Below are positions 10,571-22,429 of a stretch of DNA of 64,000 nt, in pieces. Origin of the DNA: Moniliella sp. 'wahieum' (Eukaryota > Basidiomycota > Moniliellomycetes > Moniliellales > Moniliellaceae). Each line of letters begins with the position of its first letter. Positions within the stretch are counted from its first letter, which is position 1. The position numbers were made by a program, and so were the translations under genes. The notes beneath the pieces were generated by a model. The model was given only the letters and a program-made list of their open reading frames with translations. It made no database searches and had not been told where the DNA came from. The stretch lies in the NCBI GenBank assembly GCA_003971905.1, contig RSEE01000046.1, forward strand, positions 459,490 to 523,489. Direction: 5' to 3'.

Positions 10571-12430
10571 TTTCGGTATGGCTTGTGAGGCCTGAGGCTC
10601 CTTCACAGCGTAACAGCGTCACGTTGTTCGTGCCTGGGCCGGGTACCACTGTCCGTGCGGCTTTGACCTCACAGGCTGCCACCCAGCATTGCTGAGGACG
10701 TGAGAAGACGGCATCCTGAGGGCCTGTTGACCGCCGAAGGGAGCGGGCAACAGGGTGGGTTACGATTGTATTGCGGTCATCATACATCAATGATGTCAAT
10801 GGTGCGTGATCGACGATCCAATTGTTACGCGAGTAACTGGCAAAGTATAATGTGACCGGAGTTAGCGCAGTTGGTTGCCTCTGTTTCAGCCTGCTTCAGC
10901 CCACGTCACACGTCACACATCGTGATGCACATCGCCACAAGCCCACGTCGGAGCCGAAAGTTCTACGCCGCCAGTGTAGGCTGCCCCAGTGCTGCTACAG
11001 GTTGTCCCCAGCTTGGTGGACCAAGCGTTCCTCTGACCCACTGCTACGTCCTTGGCTTATGTTGCATTGTTGGCAGGGGTTATTCAAGTGAGGAGTCGAA
11101 GAAGGTCGTAGATGTATCTACTGGGTCGGCGACAAGCTGTTTTATCGCCGATCATTTGACCGAACTGGCCCGGTTTGACCGATGGCTCCGTCACCGACAG
11201 CACCGCGAATCACGCGTCAGCGACTTCTGCTACGCTCTCGTCTGTGAGACAGAGGTCGGCCACCGCCCATCTCGCGGTGAAGTTGACTTGAGAAGAGTTT
11301 CAACCTTCAAGTGAAAAGCATATGAGGTGGATCCACAGTCCCATATGCTTAACGATGCCGCGAAGCATGAAGCTTGGCGCTTGAATCTTGAAGCCCGAGC
11401 TTGTTATGCTAATTGAAGCTTGGGGAGAGATTGAGGGCTAGTAAAAGACTAATTACTAAAGTGGGCCTACTCAGGCCCGCATTCCCTCAGCAACAAGAAA
11501 AGGATTTTAAGCCCGAATCATCAGCAGCGATTACATAGAGCGTTCGGACTATTACGGGTGGCGGCTGCTACGGCCTGTTACGACCGCCGGACACATTTGC
11601 GCGAATAACGGACTCAACATGCTCTTGTGCGCGGCGGCCCCTTTCCGCCTCTGGTCCGCCCTTCTTGTTACACCTCCACGATGCCCCCCCTCATCGCATC
11701 CCCAACACTTCTGCCTCTGCCTTGCTGGCCTCCCACAATATTAAAAACGTTTTCAATTGACCTAACGGATCCATTCTACTCGTCAAAAAGCGCGTTAGGC
11801 TAATAAATGTATGCTCTTGTCTCGCGGTAGCTGCGGCTCGAGTCGCCTGCGGCTGTTTCTTCTGTGGTATCTCTCCCACATGTCACAGCATCTTCCCATG
11901 TCATCTTCCGATATATCAATGCCGTATCAAATTGCCATCTTCCGATATCAATGTCATCTTCTGATATCATCGAGAGCATCTATTATCTCTATGTTGTGTG
12001 CATTCCATTGACAGAGCTTAAGGATGGGACAGGGGGAACGCTACGTCTAAACCGAACCGTTCATCTTGCGGGGGTTGTTTGGAAGCGCCACTAAGGTCAA
12101 GGAACCAGGGGGATTGCCAGGATATCAGGACCCTCCGGCTCTCGCCATCCGGTCCCGTACCCTAGGAAGCGCGTGTGGACACGGAGGAACGTGGTTGACA
12201 TACGAGCGAGGAACCATTTCCACTGAGACTTAGTAGCCAACTCCTTCCAATGCGCAAACAACTTGCCCGCCGTCTTGGTGCCGTAGTATCCTCGCGTCGA
12301 AACCAGGGGGAAAAATAAGATCGGCTGGGAAATCCTGCACACTTTTACGTCATAGGCACGTGCCGACCGGTGCCACGTTCCCAGCCACCCGCAGCCAGAG
12401 AATCGGTGATATTATTTGCCCTCTCCAGCG
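10571..12430. other. Gene-poor intergenic DNA
   Basis: Open frames on both strands lack motifs. Visible features are a CGTCACA heptad repeat at 10901-10930, AAGCTT-type motifs at 11368-11400 and 11413-11420, and imperfect GATATCA/TCTTCCGATATCA repeats at 11896-11970. The segment 12000-12350 is open in several frames, with no family resemblance seen. Confidence 0.35.
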
Positions 12431-12523
12431 TGGAACGGTAGCGACGGTGGAACGGTGGCTAAGGTGGCGAAGGGGACCGGTGGCTAAGGTGGCGAAGGGG
12501 GAACGGTGGCTAAGGTGGCGACG
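12431..12523 (+). repeat. Imperfect ~26-bp tandem repeat (3.5 units)
   Basis: The unit reads approximately GGAACGGTGGCTAAGGTGGC followed by GAAGGG. Copies start near 12431 (short), 12448, 12475 and 12500, and differ by single bases and small gaps. The array abuts the two GC-rich hairpins at 12533-12572, which suggests one composite element. Confidence 0.7.
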
Positions 12524-12532
12524 CAGCACCAA

Positions 12533-12572
12533 GCTGGGGCGAAGCCCCAGCCGACCGGGCCGTAGGCCCGGT
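12533..12572. repeat. Two adjacent perfect GC-rich hairpins (double-hairpin element)
   Basis: Hairpin 1 has arms GCTGGGGC (12533-12540) and GCCCCAGC (12544-12551) around GAA. Hairpin 2 has arms ACCGGGCC (12554-12561) and GGCCCGGT (12565-12572) around GTA. Each is an 8-bp perfect stem with a 3-nt loop, with 2 nt between them. Such paired GC hairpins are best known from mobile GC clusters or double-hairpin elements of organelle genomes; here they sit in nuclear intergenic DNA. Origin and function are unknown. Confidence 0.75.
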
Positions 12573-13463
12573 GGTCCTCCTCGTATATACATCCTCTCAG
12601 CCATATCCTCAGGCAACAATTATTATGAACCCTATCACCCGGTTGAGTGGCTTAGCTTGATGTTGCATCATGCCACTCCCTACGCCGTCGCTTCGGCTCC
12701 GATGAGGTATTATAACAGGGTATAGAGCAGAAGATAGTGTCATGAGTGACGACGGGGGGCCGAGCCCGACCGAGTCCGGCCGAACTCTTCCCCTCCCTTT
12801 GGCAGTACCGCCTAAGAAAAGATGGTGCAGGTGGATCTTGTTTGGTGAACCCCGCAACACAGCTCCTGTCCACTTTCCGTCCTTCTCGTTGATATATTAT
12901 CGACTACCGTCGTCAACCGCAACGCACTCAAGAATAACAGTATTGCACTTTTGGGGTATCAACGGTTTCGTTCTCTGTTTCCAACCCTCTGACACCTGTG
13001 AAGAACATATCTTTTACCAACCGCCAATGGATGACAGGTTGCCTAGCGACCAACGACCGACAAGGGTGTGGTGATATGGAGGTATTGTATCGGTAACAAT
13101 TGTCGAAAAGAGGCCAGGTGGCATCCGCTTTTCCTATGCCTTTCATTCGCTTTCCCTTCCCCTCTCATATCTCATCTCTATCCTTGGTCTGCAATGTAGG
13201 GCAGTTGCCAAGTATATGATTCCATTAGACACCGTATGGCATGCAAGGCTGAGGTGTGGACGAGGGAAGAGAGCCTCTACGAATCAACCGTAAAAAAGAA
13301 GAATGTTGGCTATGATGGTGTAGCTCTCACCAGCAGGCCAGAGAGTATATAAGGGTTAGCATGACACTGTTGTGAGAGATTGGCGAAAACACAGACGGTA
13401 GGCGACTGACGAAGACGGGGACTGGTTCCGACAGACCACTTTCGCCCTTTCTCTCTTCGAGCT

Positions 13464-13510
13464 TTAAGCTTCATCGATCATCGATCAACCACATGTCTTC
13501 ATCGATCATC
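13464..13510. repeat. Palindrome-heptad island (AAGCTT/ATCGAT + C)
   Basis: The array reads AAGCTT-C, ATCGAT-C, ATCGAT-C, then AACC, ACATGT and a further ATCGAT-C. Each unit is a 6-bp palindrome plus one spacer base, and the change from AAGCTT to ATCGAT keeps the 7-bp register. Confidence 0.75.
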
Positions 13511-13669
13511 TGCCTACGTTTGCATCTGCACAAATGGCGGAGTTTTTACTGCCACCTCGTCTGTTGGTTGAGGTGACCTTTGAGGTGACCTTTCCGGGAG
13601 GCCTGAGTAGGTTGCAGTTTTGATCTGAACTCGAACGTTGCTGTTTCACCATAACGGACGTCTGAAATT

Positions 13670-13724
13670 CGGAAAGCGGAAGCGGAAAGCGGAAAGCGGA
13701 ACGTTGAACATCGAACGTTGAACC
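13670..13724. repeat. Heptad island: GCGGAAA units followed by AACGTT-G units
   Basis: Three heptads of GCGGAAA type pass directly into AACGTT-G, AACATC-G, AACGTT-G. The 7-bp period is kept across the change of sequence. The GCGGAAA part is not palindromic, unlike most other islands. Confidence 0.7.
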
Positions 13725-14892
13725 GCGGCTACGTCACGGTGACGTATGCACGCGGGATATACTAGAGTACACTCCCTCTCATATCCCGCTCTCCCGCAAA
13801 AGGGGTGTCTGGGGCCCCTGTCAGGTAGCCGAGGTCTGCCACTGCCATAGAGCTGTGAAGTCCTCTTGGGCCTGCTAGGCCCCTTTTCGCCTTGGCGGCA
13901 CCCGCACCACAGCAGACCAAGCCCTCTGCTGGCCAATGCCCGCCCAGGATCTGGAGTGCTAGTGGCGTGCGAGATACCTGATGGGGGTGGTCTTCCGGTG
14001 ACTCTAGGTCGGGCAGAGCTTATCTAATGGACAGAGCACCCTTGATACCTCGGTGCTGTTCTGAGGCGCTCGCAAAATATGTGGGCAAAAAAAGACGCAC
14101 CAATTCATTGCCCCCGCCGATCTGCCCGCGTGGGAGCACACTGAAGTACTGGCTAAATCAAGTGAGTAGTGCGACACCGACCTGGTTAGGTTTGGAGGCA
14201 CGCTGGGTCCCTCTCGCCGCTGCCAGACGGAGGGGGACGCTGGAGACGTGCGTCTCCCAGGATGGACACCACGTGCTGGAGACCGTCTGGCCCCTCCTGT
14301 GCATCACCGCCCTCAGCGAGCTCAGTACGTTTACAGTGCTCAACGCCAGATACTCAGCTCGATCAGATGTCAGATCTCAGATCGGAGCGCTGGGCGTGTG
14401 ATATTGATACGCGCCCAGCCTCAGCGCCTCAGCAGAGCCTCTGCCTTCCGAATGAGGCCGGAGGGCCTCAGCGCCTGTGAACGTGAGCCTGTGAACGCAT
14501 GTGCATGTGAGCCCTCTGGCCTCTCGCGCCACATGCGTCATGCTGGGGTGTGTGCACACGCGTAGTGACCGCCTTCGCGACTCTCGCGGCGCCTTGTTGG
14601 TTCGCACCCGAGGGCTCCTACTGTAGCTACGATAGCGACAGGCCGCGCCCGCTAGGCTGTAGAACAGGCCAGACCATAGGCTAGGCCAGTGGTGGCTGGA
14701 CAACCCCTCGCTCAGCCGCACCATCCGTCTCTTTGTTCCGTCCGCATCGCCAGCATCGCATCAGCGACCCTTGCATCCTAGCACCGCACCAGCCCGTCGA
14801 TTAGAGCCCACACGCGACCCGGCGTTCGCTTATGCTCACCATCTCCATCTCCACCTCCATCTCATTCTCCCTCGCCCCTCTCCTTCCCCCTC

Positions 14893-17800
14893 ATGTCTGC
14901 CCCCGACGGTGTTTGCTCCTTCCTGCGCCGCCTCCCGCAGCGGGGTCCTACGACCTCTCTGGGTGACCATATCGCGACCTACGTTACCGATGGCGCTCAG
15001 GGGGTCCGCTCGTTGCTGCACTGTCTTGCCGATGGTCCTCGCCCAGCGCTTTGGTCCTCCGACCTCGACCGCCCGCCATTGGATCATGCGACAGCACGCC
15101 ATATCATCTCCTCCTTTCGCCTGCCCTCCAGTACCCGTACCTTGAACCGGCCCTTGCGCTCGGGCGACCGTGTGGTCGTTGCCCTGCCCACGGGCCCAGA
15201 AAACGCTTTGGTCTTGATGGCCATCGCAGCCTACTACACTCGCCGCCCCCGTCAACGCTGCTTGCACTGCCGAAGAAATCCGTGACGATGCACATCGCCT
15301 CTCTGCCCGGGCTATCGTCACCACGCGCGAAGCAGTTGGGCGCCTCGACCTCGCCGCTCGCTATGCCGAGGGGATTGAAATCGTTTTCGTCAATTTCCGA
15401 CACGCCGGGCCAGCGGGTCTGTTCGACCTTGCTGTCCTTGACCAGGGCCATATTGTTGCCGCGCCGTCTGATCGTCACTCTGACCCACTGCGACCAAATG
15501 GCTTAAGCGACCAGGCCTTGGTACTCCACACCTCTGGCACATCCGGCACCAAAAAAGTAGTCCCTTATACGCTCCGGCATCTTATTGTCGGCACCTGCTG
15601 TGTCGTTGAATCATGGAAGCTCACTCCTGATTCGGTCAACAGTACGTCCTTTTCGCTGTCTTCATATCGTGTTGGCCTTTCCGAGATTCTAACCCCGTTC
15701 CTTGTTGGCACTGGTAGTGAACATGATGCCACTCTTCCATGTCGGCGGCATCGTGCGCAACTTGTGGGCCCCCTTCTTCTCTGGCGGAAGCTCCATCATG
15801 TGCGCGGGATTTGACCCTTCAAGTTGGTGGACCATCGCTCGACGCTTGGGTGCTACGTGGTACTACGCGGCACCTACCATGCACCATGCCATCCTGTCGA
15901 CCAAGCCCACGGGAATCAATCCAGCGCGGGATCTCAAGATCAATATGATTGGGAATGCTGCTGGCGGCCTGTTACCGTCCTGGCGGCACAAATGCGTCAA
16001 ACGTTTCATTGTGCGGTGCTCCCTTCTTATGGCATGACCGAATGGTACGTCTTTTGGCCCTTCTATCTCTCTAACACACTTTTGATGCAAGCTGACTCTC
16101 GGTCTGCCGTGAATGTGGTTCAGTATGCCCATTGCCTCCCCACCCACATCGTACCGTCTGGATCGGCCTGGCTGCTCAGGTCTGGCGTGCGGCCCTGACA
16201 TGGCCATCCGTGACCCATCCAATCTGGAGCGCGTCATGCCCATTGGTGCGACAGGAGCCGTCTGCGTACGCGGGCTTCCCACTTTTGATGGGTATGAACT
16301 GCCGGACGGCACGCTAGACACTTCCTGCTTTACTTCAGGTGGCTGGTTTGACTCGGGGGACATGGGCCACATGGACCCGGACGGCTTCCTCTTCATTACA
16401 GGCCGCTCCAAAGAGATCATCAACAAGGGTGGTGAAGTTATATCCCCGTTGGAGATTGAGGAGGCCATTATGGCCCACCTCAAGGACAGGGTTAAAGCTA
16501 CCCTGGCCTTCTCCATCGACCACACTGTGCTTCAGGAAACGATTGGGGTGGTGATTGTGCCTCAACCCGACTTGCCTCGAATTGGCCTGCTGGACTTACA
16601 AAACAGATTGCGGGATGTGCTCCATCCGTCCAAATGGCCCTTTGCGCTGGTCTACATGGACGATCTTCCCAAAAACCAAGCGGGCAAAGCGTTGCGCATC
16701 AAGCTCAGCCACCGTCTCAATCTGGGACCAATGACCGACGATACGCCCTTATCGGAGCGGCACTGGGAAGCTCAGGTACCAGACCCTAATGCCCCTCTCA
16801 CCGCCCCCATCCCTTGCAGGAAAGTGGCCATGGACTTGAGAGTGATTGCAGAGGCGTGCCACCGCATCCCCGGTGTACACGAGGCTGCGCTTCGTCTCTG
16901 TCCCGATGGATCTCCTGAAGCTTTTCTTTATCTCGCTCAGGCTGTGCCGTACCAGGCGACCGACTTGGACCATGCTCTAACGAAGGTACTGCCGGGGTAT
17001 CTTGTTCCCAATCCGCTCCACGTTTTTCGCCAGCCCTTGGCCCGTACGAAAGATGGCAAGTACGACTTTGAAACGATGGAAGAGGAGGTTCGGTTGGTTA
17101 GTGCGGCCGACTTGAGTAGGACCGCCCGCATCGTGCGCAACTGTATGGCCCATTTGCTTGCTATGGATCCCGGCGGCCTGACGGCCGAGTCAGACTTTTT
17201 CTTGTTGGGCGGAACCTCGCTTTTACTTGGCCGATTGGTCCATTCGATCAAGAAAGAGACAGGTGCTGTCCTGCAAGTTTCGTCGGTCTTTACCAATTCG
17301 ACGGTACAAGGGATTGCCGACTTGGTCGATCAGCAGCTCAGGTCCTACGGCGAGGAGGGTAAGGAGGATGATGAGTATTGGGACGAAGATGTGGGTCTGC
17401 TGCGCAGCTCCGCTCATGCCTACGAAGACGATGGCGATGTTCCCGAGTACCTTTCGAATCACGGGCAAACTGCGCGCAGCCAGACCAACCCCTTTGTCCT
17501 CCTTATCCAGTGGCTTCCTCTTATGACTTTTTACCCTCTCAAAGCTGCATGGACCTGGACGGTGCTCATTCACGGACTCGGATTTTCTGCCTACTACATC
17601 AACGACAACTTTTGGAAGCGGGTTGGGGTGCTGCTCGCGTCCCTCTTTGTCGCTGGCCTCTCCAGTCGCATCCTCTGCCCCATCACGGCAATTGCATTCA
17701 AATGGTTTGTCATTGGTCGTTATCGGCCCGGCAAGTACCCCATGTGGTGCAACTACCACTTGCGCTGGTGGATTGTCAATCAATCCTTGGACATGGCGGG

Positions 17801-19890
17801 CAAGGGACTGTTTAATCTGACGCCCTGGACGCGACAGTGTTACTATCGTCTGCTTGGTGCTTCGATCGGCAAGGATGTCAAGATCGACAAGTTTGCCAAA
17901 CTCGCCGAATTTGACCTACTGACCATCCTTGATGGTGCTCGCATCGATCGTTCCCTCCTCCGTGGCTTTTGCGTCGAGCGCGACTCGTACTTTCGGCTTG
18001 AACCCATCATTGTCGGCCGGCAGTGCATCGTTAACACCTATACCCAGATCAGTCCTGGCGCGTACCTCGCCGATGGCACAGTCTGGGGACCCCAAGCTTC
18101 CTCCCATGAACAACCCTCACCCGACTCGTTTGCAGCGTACAATAAGGGCGAGGTTTCCCAGCCTCACATGCTCCTCATTCTTCTCCTGGGCTTGCCAATC
18201 AAGTATGGCATCATGTTCCTCTGCTACGTACCTTGGTTTGCTTCCCTGTTTATGTTGCTCTCTCAGCCTTTCCTCTTTAGCCGTTCCGATTCGGTCAAGG
18301 GTGTTGTGGCCTGGTTTGCTTACGGACGGCGTATCAAGTGGCACTACGTGGCGCGGATTGTGCGTAACTGCCTACCGCCGCTGTCGGAGGTCTTACTTGG
18401 CATCGTGGTCAAACGTCTCTTTCTCGGACTCAACAAAGAAGGTTCGATGCAAAACGCGTCGCAGTGGGTGCTCTTCCGCCGTTGGCTATGCGCCGAATTG
18501 TTATCCCAACCCCAACTCCGGCGTGGGTTTGCTGTTATTGGCACGCACTACGAAATGACCTCGGTCGTCTACCGGGCCATGGGTGCCCAAGTTGGCCGCC
18601 GCGTCTACTGGCCTGGCAGTGGCATCTACTGTCCCGACCCCGAGCTGCTCAGGGTAGGCCATGACGTTGTGTTTGGTTCGCGCTCCGAACTAGTTACTTC
18701 GGATTCGCTTGGATTCGCCCGGATCTCGATTGCGTCCGGTGCGATGGTGGCCGACAGGGTGACGATGATGCCGGAACGACGGTGGACCGGTACGCGGTGA
18801 TGGGCTCGGGCGCGCTGACCATGCGAAATAAGTACTATGAACCCTTGTCGGTTTGGATGGGTAATCGGCAAGGCGAGGCCGTTAGCTTTGGCACCTCTCT
18901 TCCTCCCCCCAACCCAGAGGAGACGATCCGGCCGTTTGGGCGGGCGTTTTATCAGCGGAAGGCGCCCTACTTTGTTATCCCTTATCCCCTTATTGTCTTT
19001 ATCAATACGTTCGTCTCGGTGTAAGCACCGTGTATTGGGCCACACCAGCTGCGGCCACCATCCTCATCCTCAACCGATGCCGGAAAGAATGGGACCACAA
19101 GGCCCCCGGGCTTTTCGGACCATTGGTACCGCCCTGCCTTGGTCTATGTCTTCTTTGCACTTTCGTTTATGGTGATTATGACGGTGCAGGCGTTGCTGGC
19201 GTTTGCATGGGTGATTGGGACAAAGTGGCTCCTCATCGGAAGACGGCAGGAAGGGCGATACGATTGGGATCAATCCTCCTACTGCCAGCGCTGGCAATTG
19301 CACCTCTCTCTCCCGCTTGCTTGGTCAAGGATTTGGGGGGCGGTTGTTAGGCTGCATTTCGGGCACGTGGTACGCTGTCACATATCTCCGCCTCCTGGGC
19401 GCTGACATTGGCAAGGACTGCGCCATCTGGGCCGGCGGTCGGCCCAGCTTGCAAATCACTGAGCCGGAACTGGTCACGATCGGCAACCGGGTGGCCATTG
19501 ACGATGCTTCGGTGGTTGCTCACCTCAATTCCCGCGGTCGATTTAGCCTCAACAAGTTGAGTATTGGTGATGGTTGTGCCCTTCGCACCGGATCGGCTCC
19601 TCTCGGGAGCGAGTATGGAGCCCCACTCGATCCTGCTCGAACACACTCTCGTGGCATCCGGCGAGATTGCTGAGGCGGGCCAAACCTATGCCGGTTGGCC
19701 TGCTCGCCAATTGCGTTTCCGTCGTGGTTATAATAGTTCCGTCGAGGAGAAGATGACCGACCCTTCCCCGACTTACCAGTTGCCCTTCGACTCGGCCCAC
19801 AGCTCTAGCATCGTCCTGCCCTCCCCTGTTGTCTTGCCCATCAGCCGATGGGAACGCCAAGGCGCTTCGTCAGCGACACTCAAGCCCTAA
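14893..19890 (+). CDS. Adenylation-carrier-membrane-beta-helix enzyme (NRPS-like, Pls/TIGR02353 type)
   Basis: About 1,610 residues after bridging. The AMP-binding domain has LHTSGTSGTKKVV (A3, about residue 213), NMMPLFHVGGIVRNL, PSYGMTE (A5, about 352), TGRSKEIINKGGEVISP (about 451) and the catalytic-Lys end PKNQAGKALRIKL (about 542). A carrier domain follows, with the phosphopantetheine site FFLLGGTSLLLGRL (Ser about 719). After an acidic linker come several hydrophobic segments alternating with hexapeptide-type beta-helix stretches (RLLGASIGKDVKIDKFAKLA; LRLLGADIGKDCAIWAGGRP), the layout of the terminal domain shared with bacterial epsilon-poly-lysine synthetase. No HHxxxDG condensation motif was seen. 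Introns are 15642-15717 and 16045-16123. Frame breaks occur near 15240, 15970, 18775, 19020, 19130, 19310 and 19600. Expected reaction: ATP-dependent activation of an acyl or amino acid and loading on the carrier; the product is unknown. Confidence 0.8.
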
Positions 19891-21046
19891 AGAGAAATGA
19901 CAACCGTGGCATTCCCCTCCCCCCCTTTCCGCCGGTTTCATTCTACGACCCTCCGACCCGTTCTTTTCCTCCTACGATCCACAACCGCCTTGTTGGGACA
20001 TGCGTTAAACTAGCAGATCTCTGTTGCCGAAGCGGTCGACCATTGGCTTGGAGACGGGTGTTTGTGCTTTTAGCATATGGTTGTATTGACATTAGCGCTG
20101 CTCCTCCCTCGTCCCCCACGTTCCAGTGCCGTTTGCGTCGCCACCTCCTCCCCCACCCTCTCTCATATTCATCTCTCTCTTCCGTTTCTTGATCCGCACC
20201 TGTTGTCGCACACGCTTCACGTATTTGCACTTTCATCTGTCGATTATGTATCAGCATTGTTTTTTTTTCTTACATGAATGCTATGGCCCAAACCTGTTTT
20301 CCTCACTTTCCTACTGTGCGCTATCACAGATATAGCAACCCCACTGGTCGTAACACCAACCATCGTGCTCGCAACTATTAATGGTGTGGAGACTACAAAG
20401 GACGGTTTAATACTATACCCCGACTGATATGGCAACCGGTGATGGCAACCCGAGGGGAGAAGGGTAGAAGGGTAAAAGCCCAACACATCGATAGGACTCG
20501 AGTCGGGAGGAGTGTGGTGGTGCGGATTGAGGTCGGCAAGTTGGCGGGGGAGAGAGGGAAGACAGCCTGGGTGATCTAGTGGAGCGGAGAGGATCGATAA
20601 TGAGGTCAACGCCATGGTCGCTGAAATGCGTCCGCCCTCGTCGCTGCGGGGCGGAGGCGGCAACGGAGGCATTAACACTGGCTGCAGTGGTGGCAGTAGC
20701 GGAGGCGGGGAGGACGGTGGTGTAACGCTCCTGTCGCGTTGGGCAGTGGCTGTGGGACTGTGTGTGGACGTTGGCTTGAATTCTTCTGGACGTTCAGACC
20801 AACGCTTGAGGTGAGTTGCAGACGTTCCCGGCGGCCTCGGCTCAGTTCTTGCTGGACAACCCTCGTTCTAACGACCCTCCCTAAGCTCACCCACATCGTC
20901 CACGCACCCCACAGAAGATCCACCCACCGTCTCATTTGCATATCGCCTCCTCAACGATTCTTCAGCACCCATTACCCGATCCCGTCCCGAGTTGCTGAAT
21001 GGCTGTCTTCACAAAAGCTGTCGCGTAATAACGGATATGATCCAGG
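19891..21046. other. Intergenic region between the adenylating enzyme and the GNAT gene
   Basis: A pyrimidine-rich 3' region lies at 20090-20280. On the minus strand a Ser/Pro/Thr-rich open stretch spans about 20244-20941 in two frames, starting near a hydrophobic segment (WVDLLWGAWTMWVSLGRVV). It shows no domain and no convincing splice sites, so I do not call it a gene. Confidence 0.3.
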
Positions 21047-21974
21047 CTATACCTGGGGTACCAACCTCCGGGCTCGACGTCGTATCACTAAACAACCACT
21101 ACTATATAGAAAACACACTGGGCCTTCGTGGCCCTCGCAAAAGTTCATTACTCGCGTTGTGCGGCCAATGTTGGCGAAAAGAGACCAAGTCTTGAATCTG
21201 GTGCCTTTAGCGTCAAAGTTTGCGGGCTCCAACCACTTCTCAAATGCCGCCTTGGCCACAGGCCATTCAATCAATCATCGCCAGCCACGCCGTGTCGCGG
21301 GAGCGTCCCTTGTAAATAACATGGTTGTAGAAAACACCCTCAAACGTCAGGCCAAATCGCTGTGCTGCTCGTTTCGACGGCTCATTAAAATTGTCCGCCT
21401 TCCATTCCACTCGGCGCACGTTGAGCTTCTCAAAGGAAAGGGAAAGAAGAAGGTAGACTGTCTCGGTGGAGGACCGAGTGCGTTGCAACAGGGGGCTGAA
21501 CAGCACATGCCCCACCTCGTCGGTTCCGTTCGCATAATCGAAACGCATGAGCGCGATAATACCCACCACTTGTTGTTGGGTGTCCTTGCTGCCTGGCACA
21601 CCACGCTGGACGGGCGAAGCAAGAATGGCGTAGGTAAACATGGACGAGTCCTGCTCTCGTTCCTTGAGCCACGCGTTGAAAGCTTCCTCCGTTTCCGGAT
21701 GGCAGTAGGGCATGTAGTTCCAATGGCCTTCATCCGTCATTTTCCACAGCGTCTCGACCAAGTCGGGGCGGTGGGCTTCGTAGTTCAGAGGCACTAGGCT
21801 CACATATTTGCCCACCAATGGCTCCGTACGGGAGGGTGCCAAGGCACCCGTAAAGTCAACTGCCGGTCCGATGCGTTTGCCCTGTGTGCTGGTGCGCAGC
21901 GGCGCGGGCGCACGGGCCGCGGGGACAGCAGGGGGAGAGTGACATGATGCGGACGATAATGGGACTGCTCGCAT
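21047..21974 (-). CDS. GNAT-family N-acetyltransferase (RimJ/RimL-like, fungal YIR042C type)
   Basis: About 308 residues. Core motifs in order: LVGKYVSLVPLNYEAHRPDL, WNYMPYCHPETEEAFNAWL, the acetyl-CoA-facing strand VVGIIALMRFDYANGTDEVG, and the C-terminal fungal-type motif FEKLNVRRVEWKADNFNEPS, then KRAAQRFGLTFEGVFYNHVI. This order is typical of GNATs that modify small molecules or protein N-termini. A frame break near 21270 joins DTAWLAMID to EWPVAKAAFEKWLEPANF, a tail usual in this fungal group; the stop at 21047 may lie somewhat beyond the original end. ATG 21974 is the first in-frame ATG below a TATA box. The Ala/Pro-rich N-terminus may be a targeting sequence or a disordered extension. 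The substrate cannot be read from sequence. Confidence 0.82.
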
Positions 21975-22115
21975 CGGAAGATCAGCAAAGAGAAAATGTG
22001 AATGGAGGGGGTAGATAAGGAGGGCCCACAACGCACCCAGAAAGAAGCGAGCAAAAGGTGTGCCAAAGGGTATTTGACGATGGGGATGCTGATATTACGA
22101 AGCGTACTGCCCAGG

Positions 22116-22128
22116 CCTTGTCTTTTAT
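22116..22128 (-). promoter_or_regulatory. TATA box of the GNAT gene
   Basis: The minus strand reads CGTATAAAAGAC, a near-consensus TATA element, about 145 bp upstream of the start codon. It implies a leader of roughly 110 nt. Confidence 0.5.
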
Positions 22129-22287
22129 ACGCTACCAGGGTTGGTCGTGATGATGGCGATGACGATGGTTAGAGCCTGACAGAGCATGGGATGAGAATTC
22201 TGCCAGAGGCCGCACGGTATAGGGCCGTGTCGACAGAGTCATCCACCAAATTCCGAAACTCGCCGTGCGGAGATAACCGATACTCCG

Positions 22288-22356
22288 TAACATGTCGCAT
22301 GTCACACGTCACATGTGTCACGTGTCATGCATCAGATCATGCATCATGCATCATGG
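22288..22356. repeat. Palindrome-heptad island (ACATGT/ACACGT/ATGCAT + C)
   Basis: Units read ACATGT-C, GCATGT-C, ACACGT-C, ACATGT-G, then CACGTG and ATGCAT-C repeated. Several units are perfect 6-bp palindromes and the rest are one-base variants. A second cluster with ATCGAT-C units follows at 22397-22428. Confidence 0.7.
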
Positions 22357-22429
22357 AGCCACACACTAGCCAGCGGCCGTGATCTCAATGACCTGTATGA
22401 TCGATCATCGATCACATCACGCATATGTT

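Larger units (their letters stand above)
12580..14892. other. Gene-poor intergenic DNA upstream of the adenylating enzyme
   Basis: No protein-coding gene is supported. It includes two palindrome-heptad islands (13464-13510 and 13670-13724), a tandem GAGGTGACCTTT doublet at 13569-13592, and a long pyrimidine-rich leader with CATCTC/CACCTC repeats at 14833-14890 immediately before the next start codon. Confidence 0.4.

Noticed and set aside
10851-10905. tRNA-like A box (TAGCGCAGTTGG) suggesting a tRNA gene
   Set aside because: No T arm, B box or acceptor complement follows within 100 bp; at most a 5' remnant.
14836-15324. Minus-strand open frames across the adenylating enzyme and other large genes
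   Set aside because: They are antisense shadows of GC-rich coding sequence; the plus strand carries the conserved motifs.
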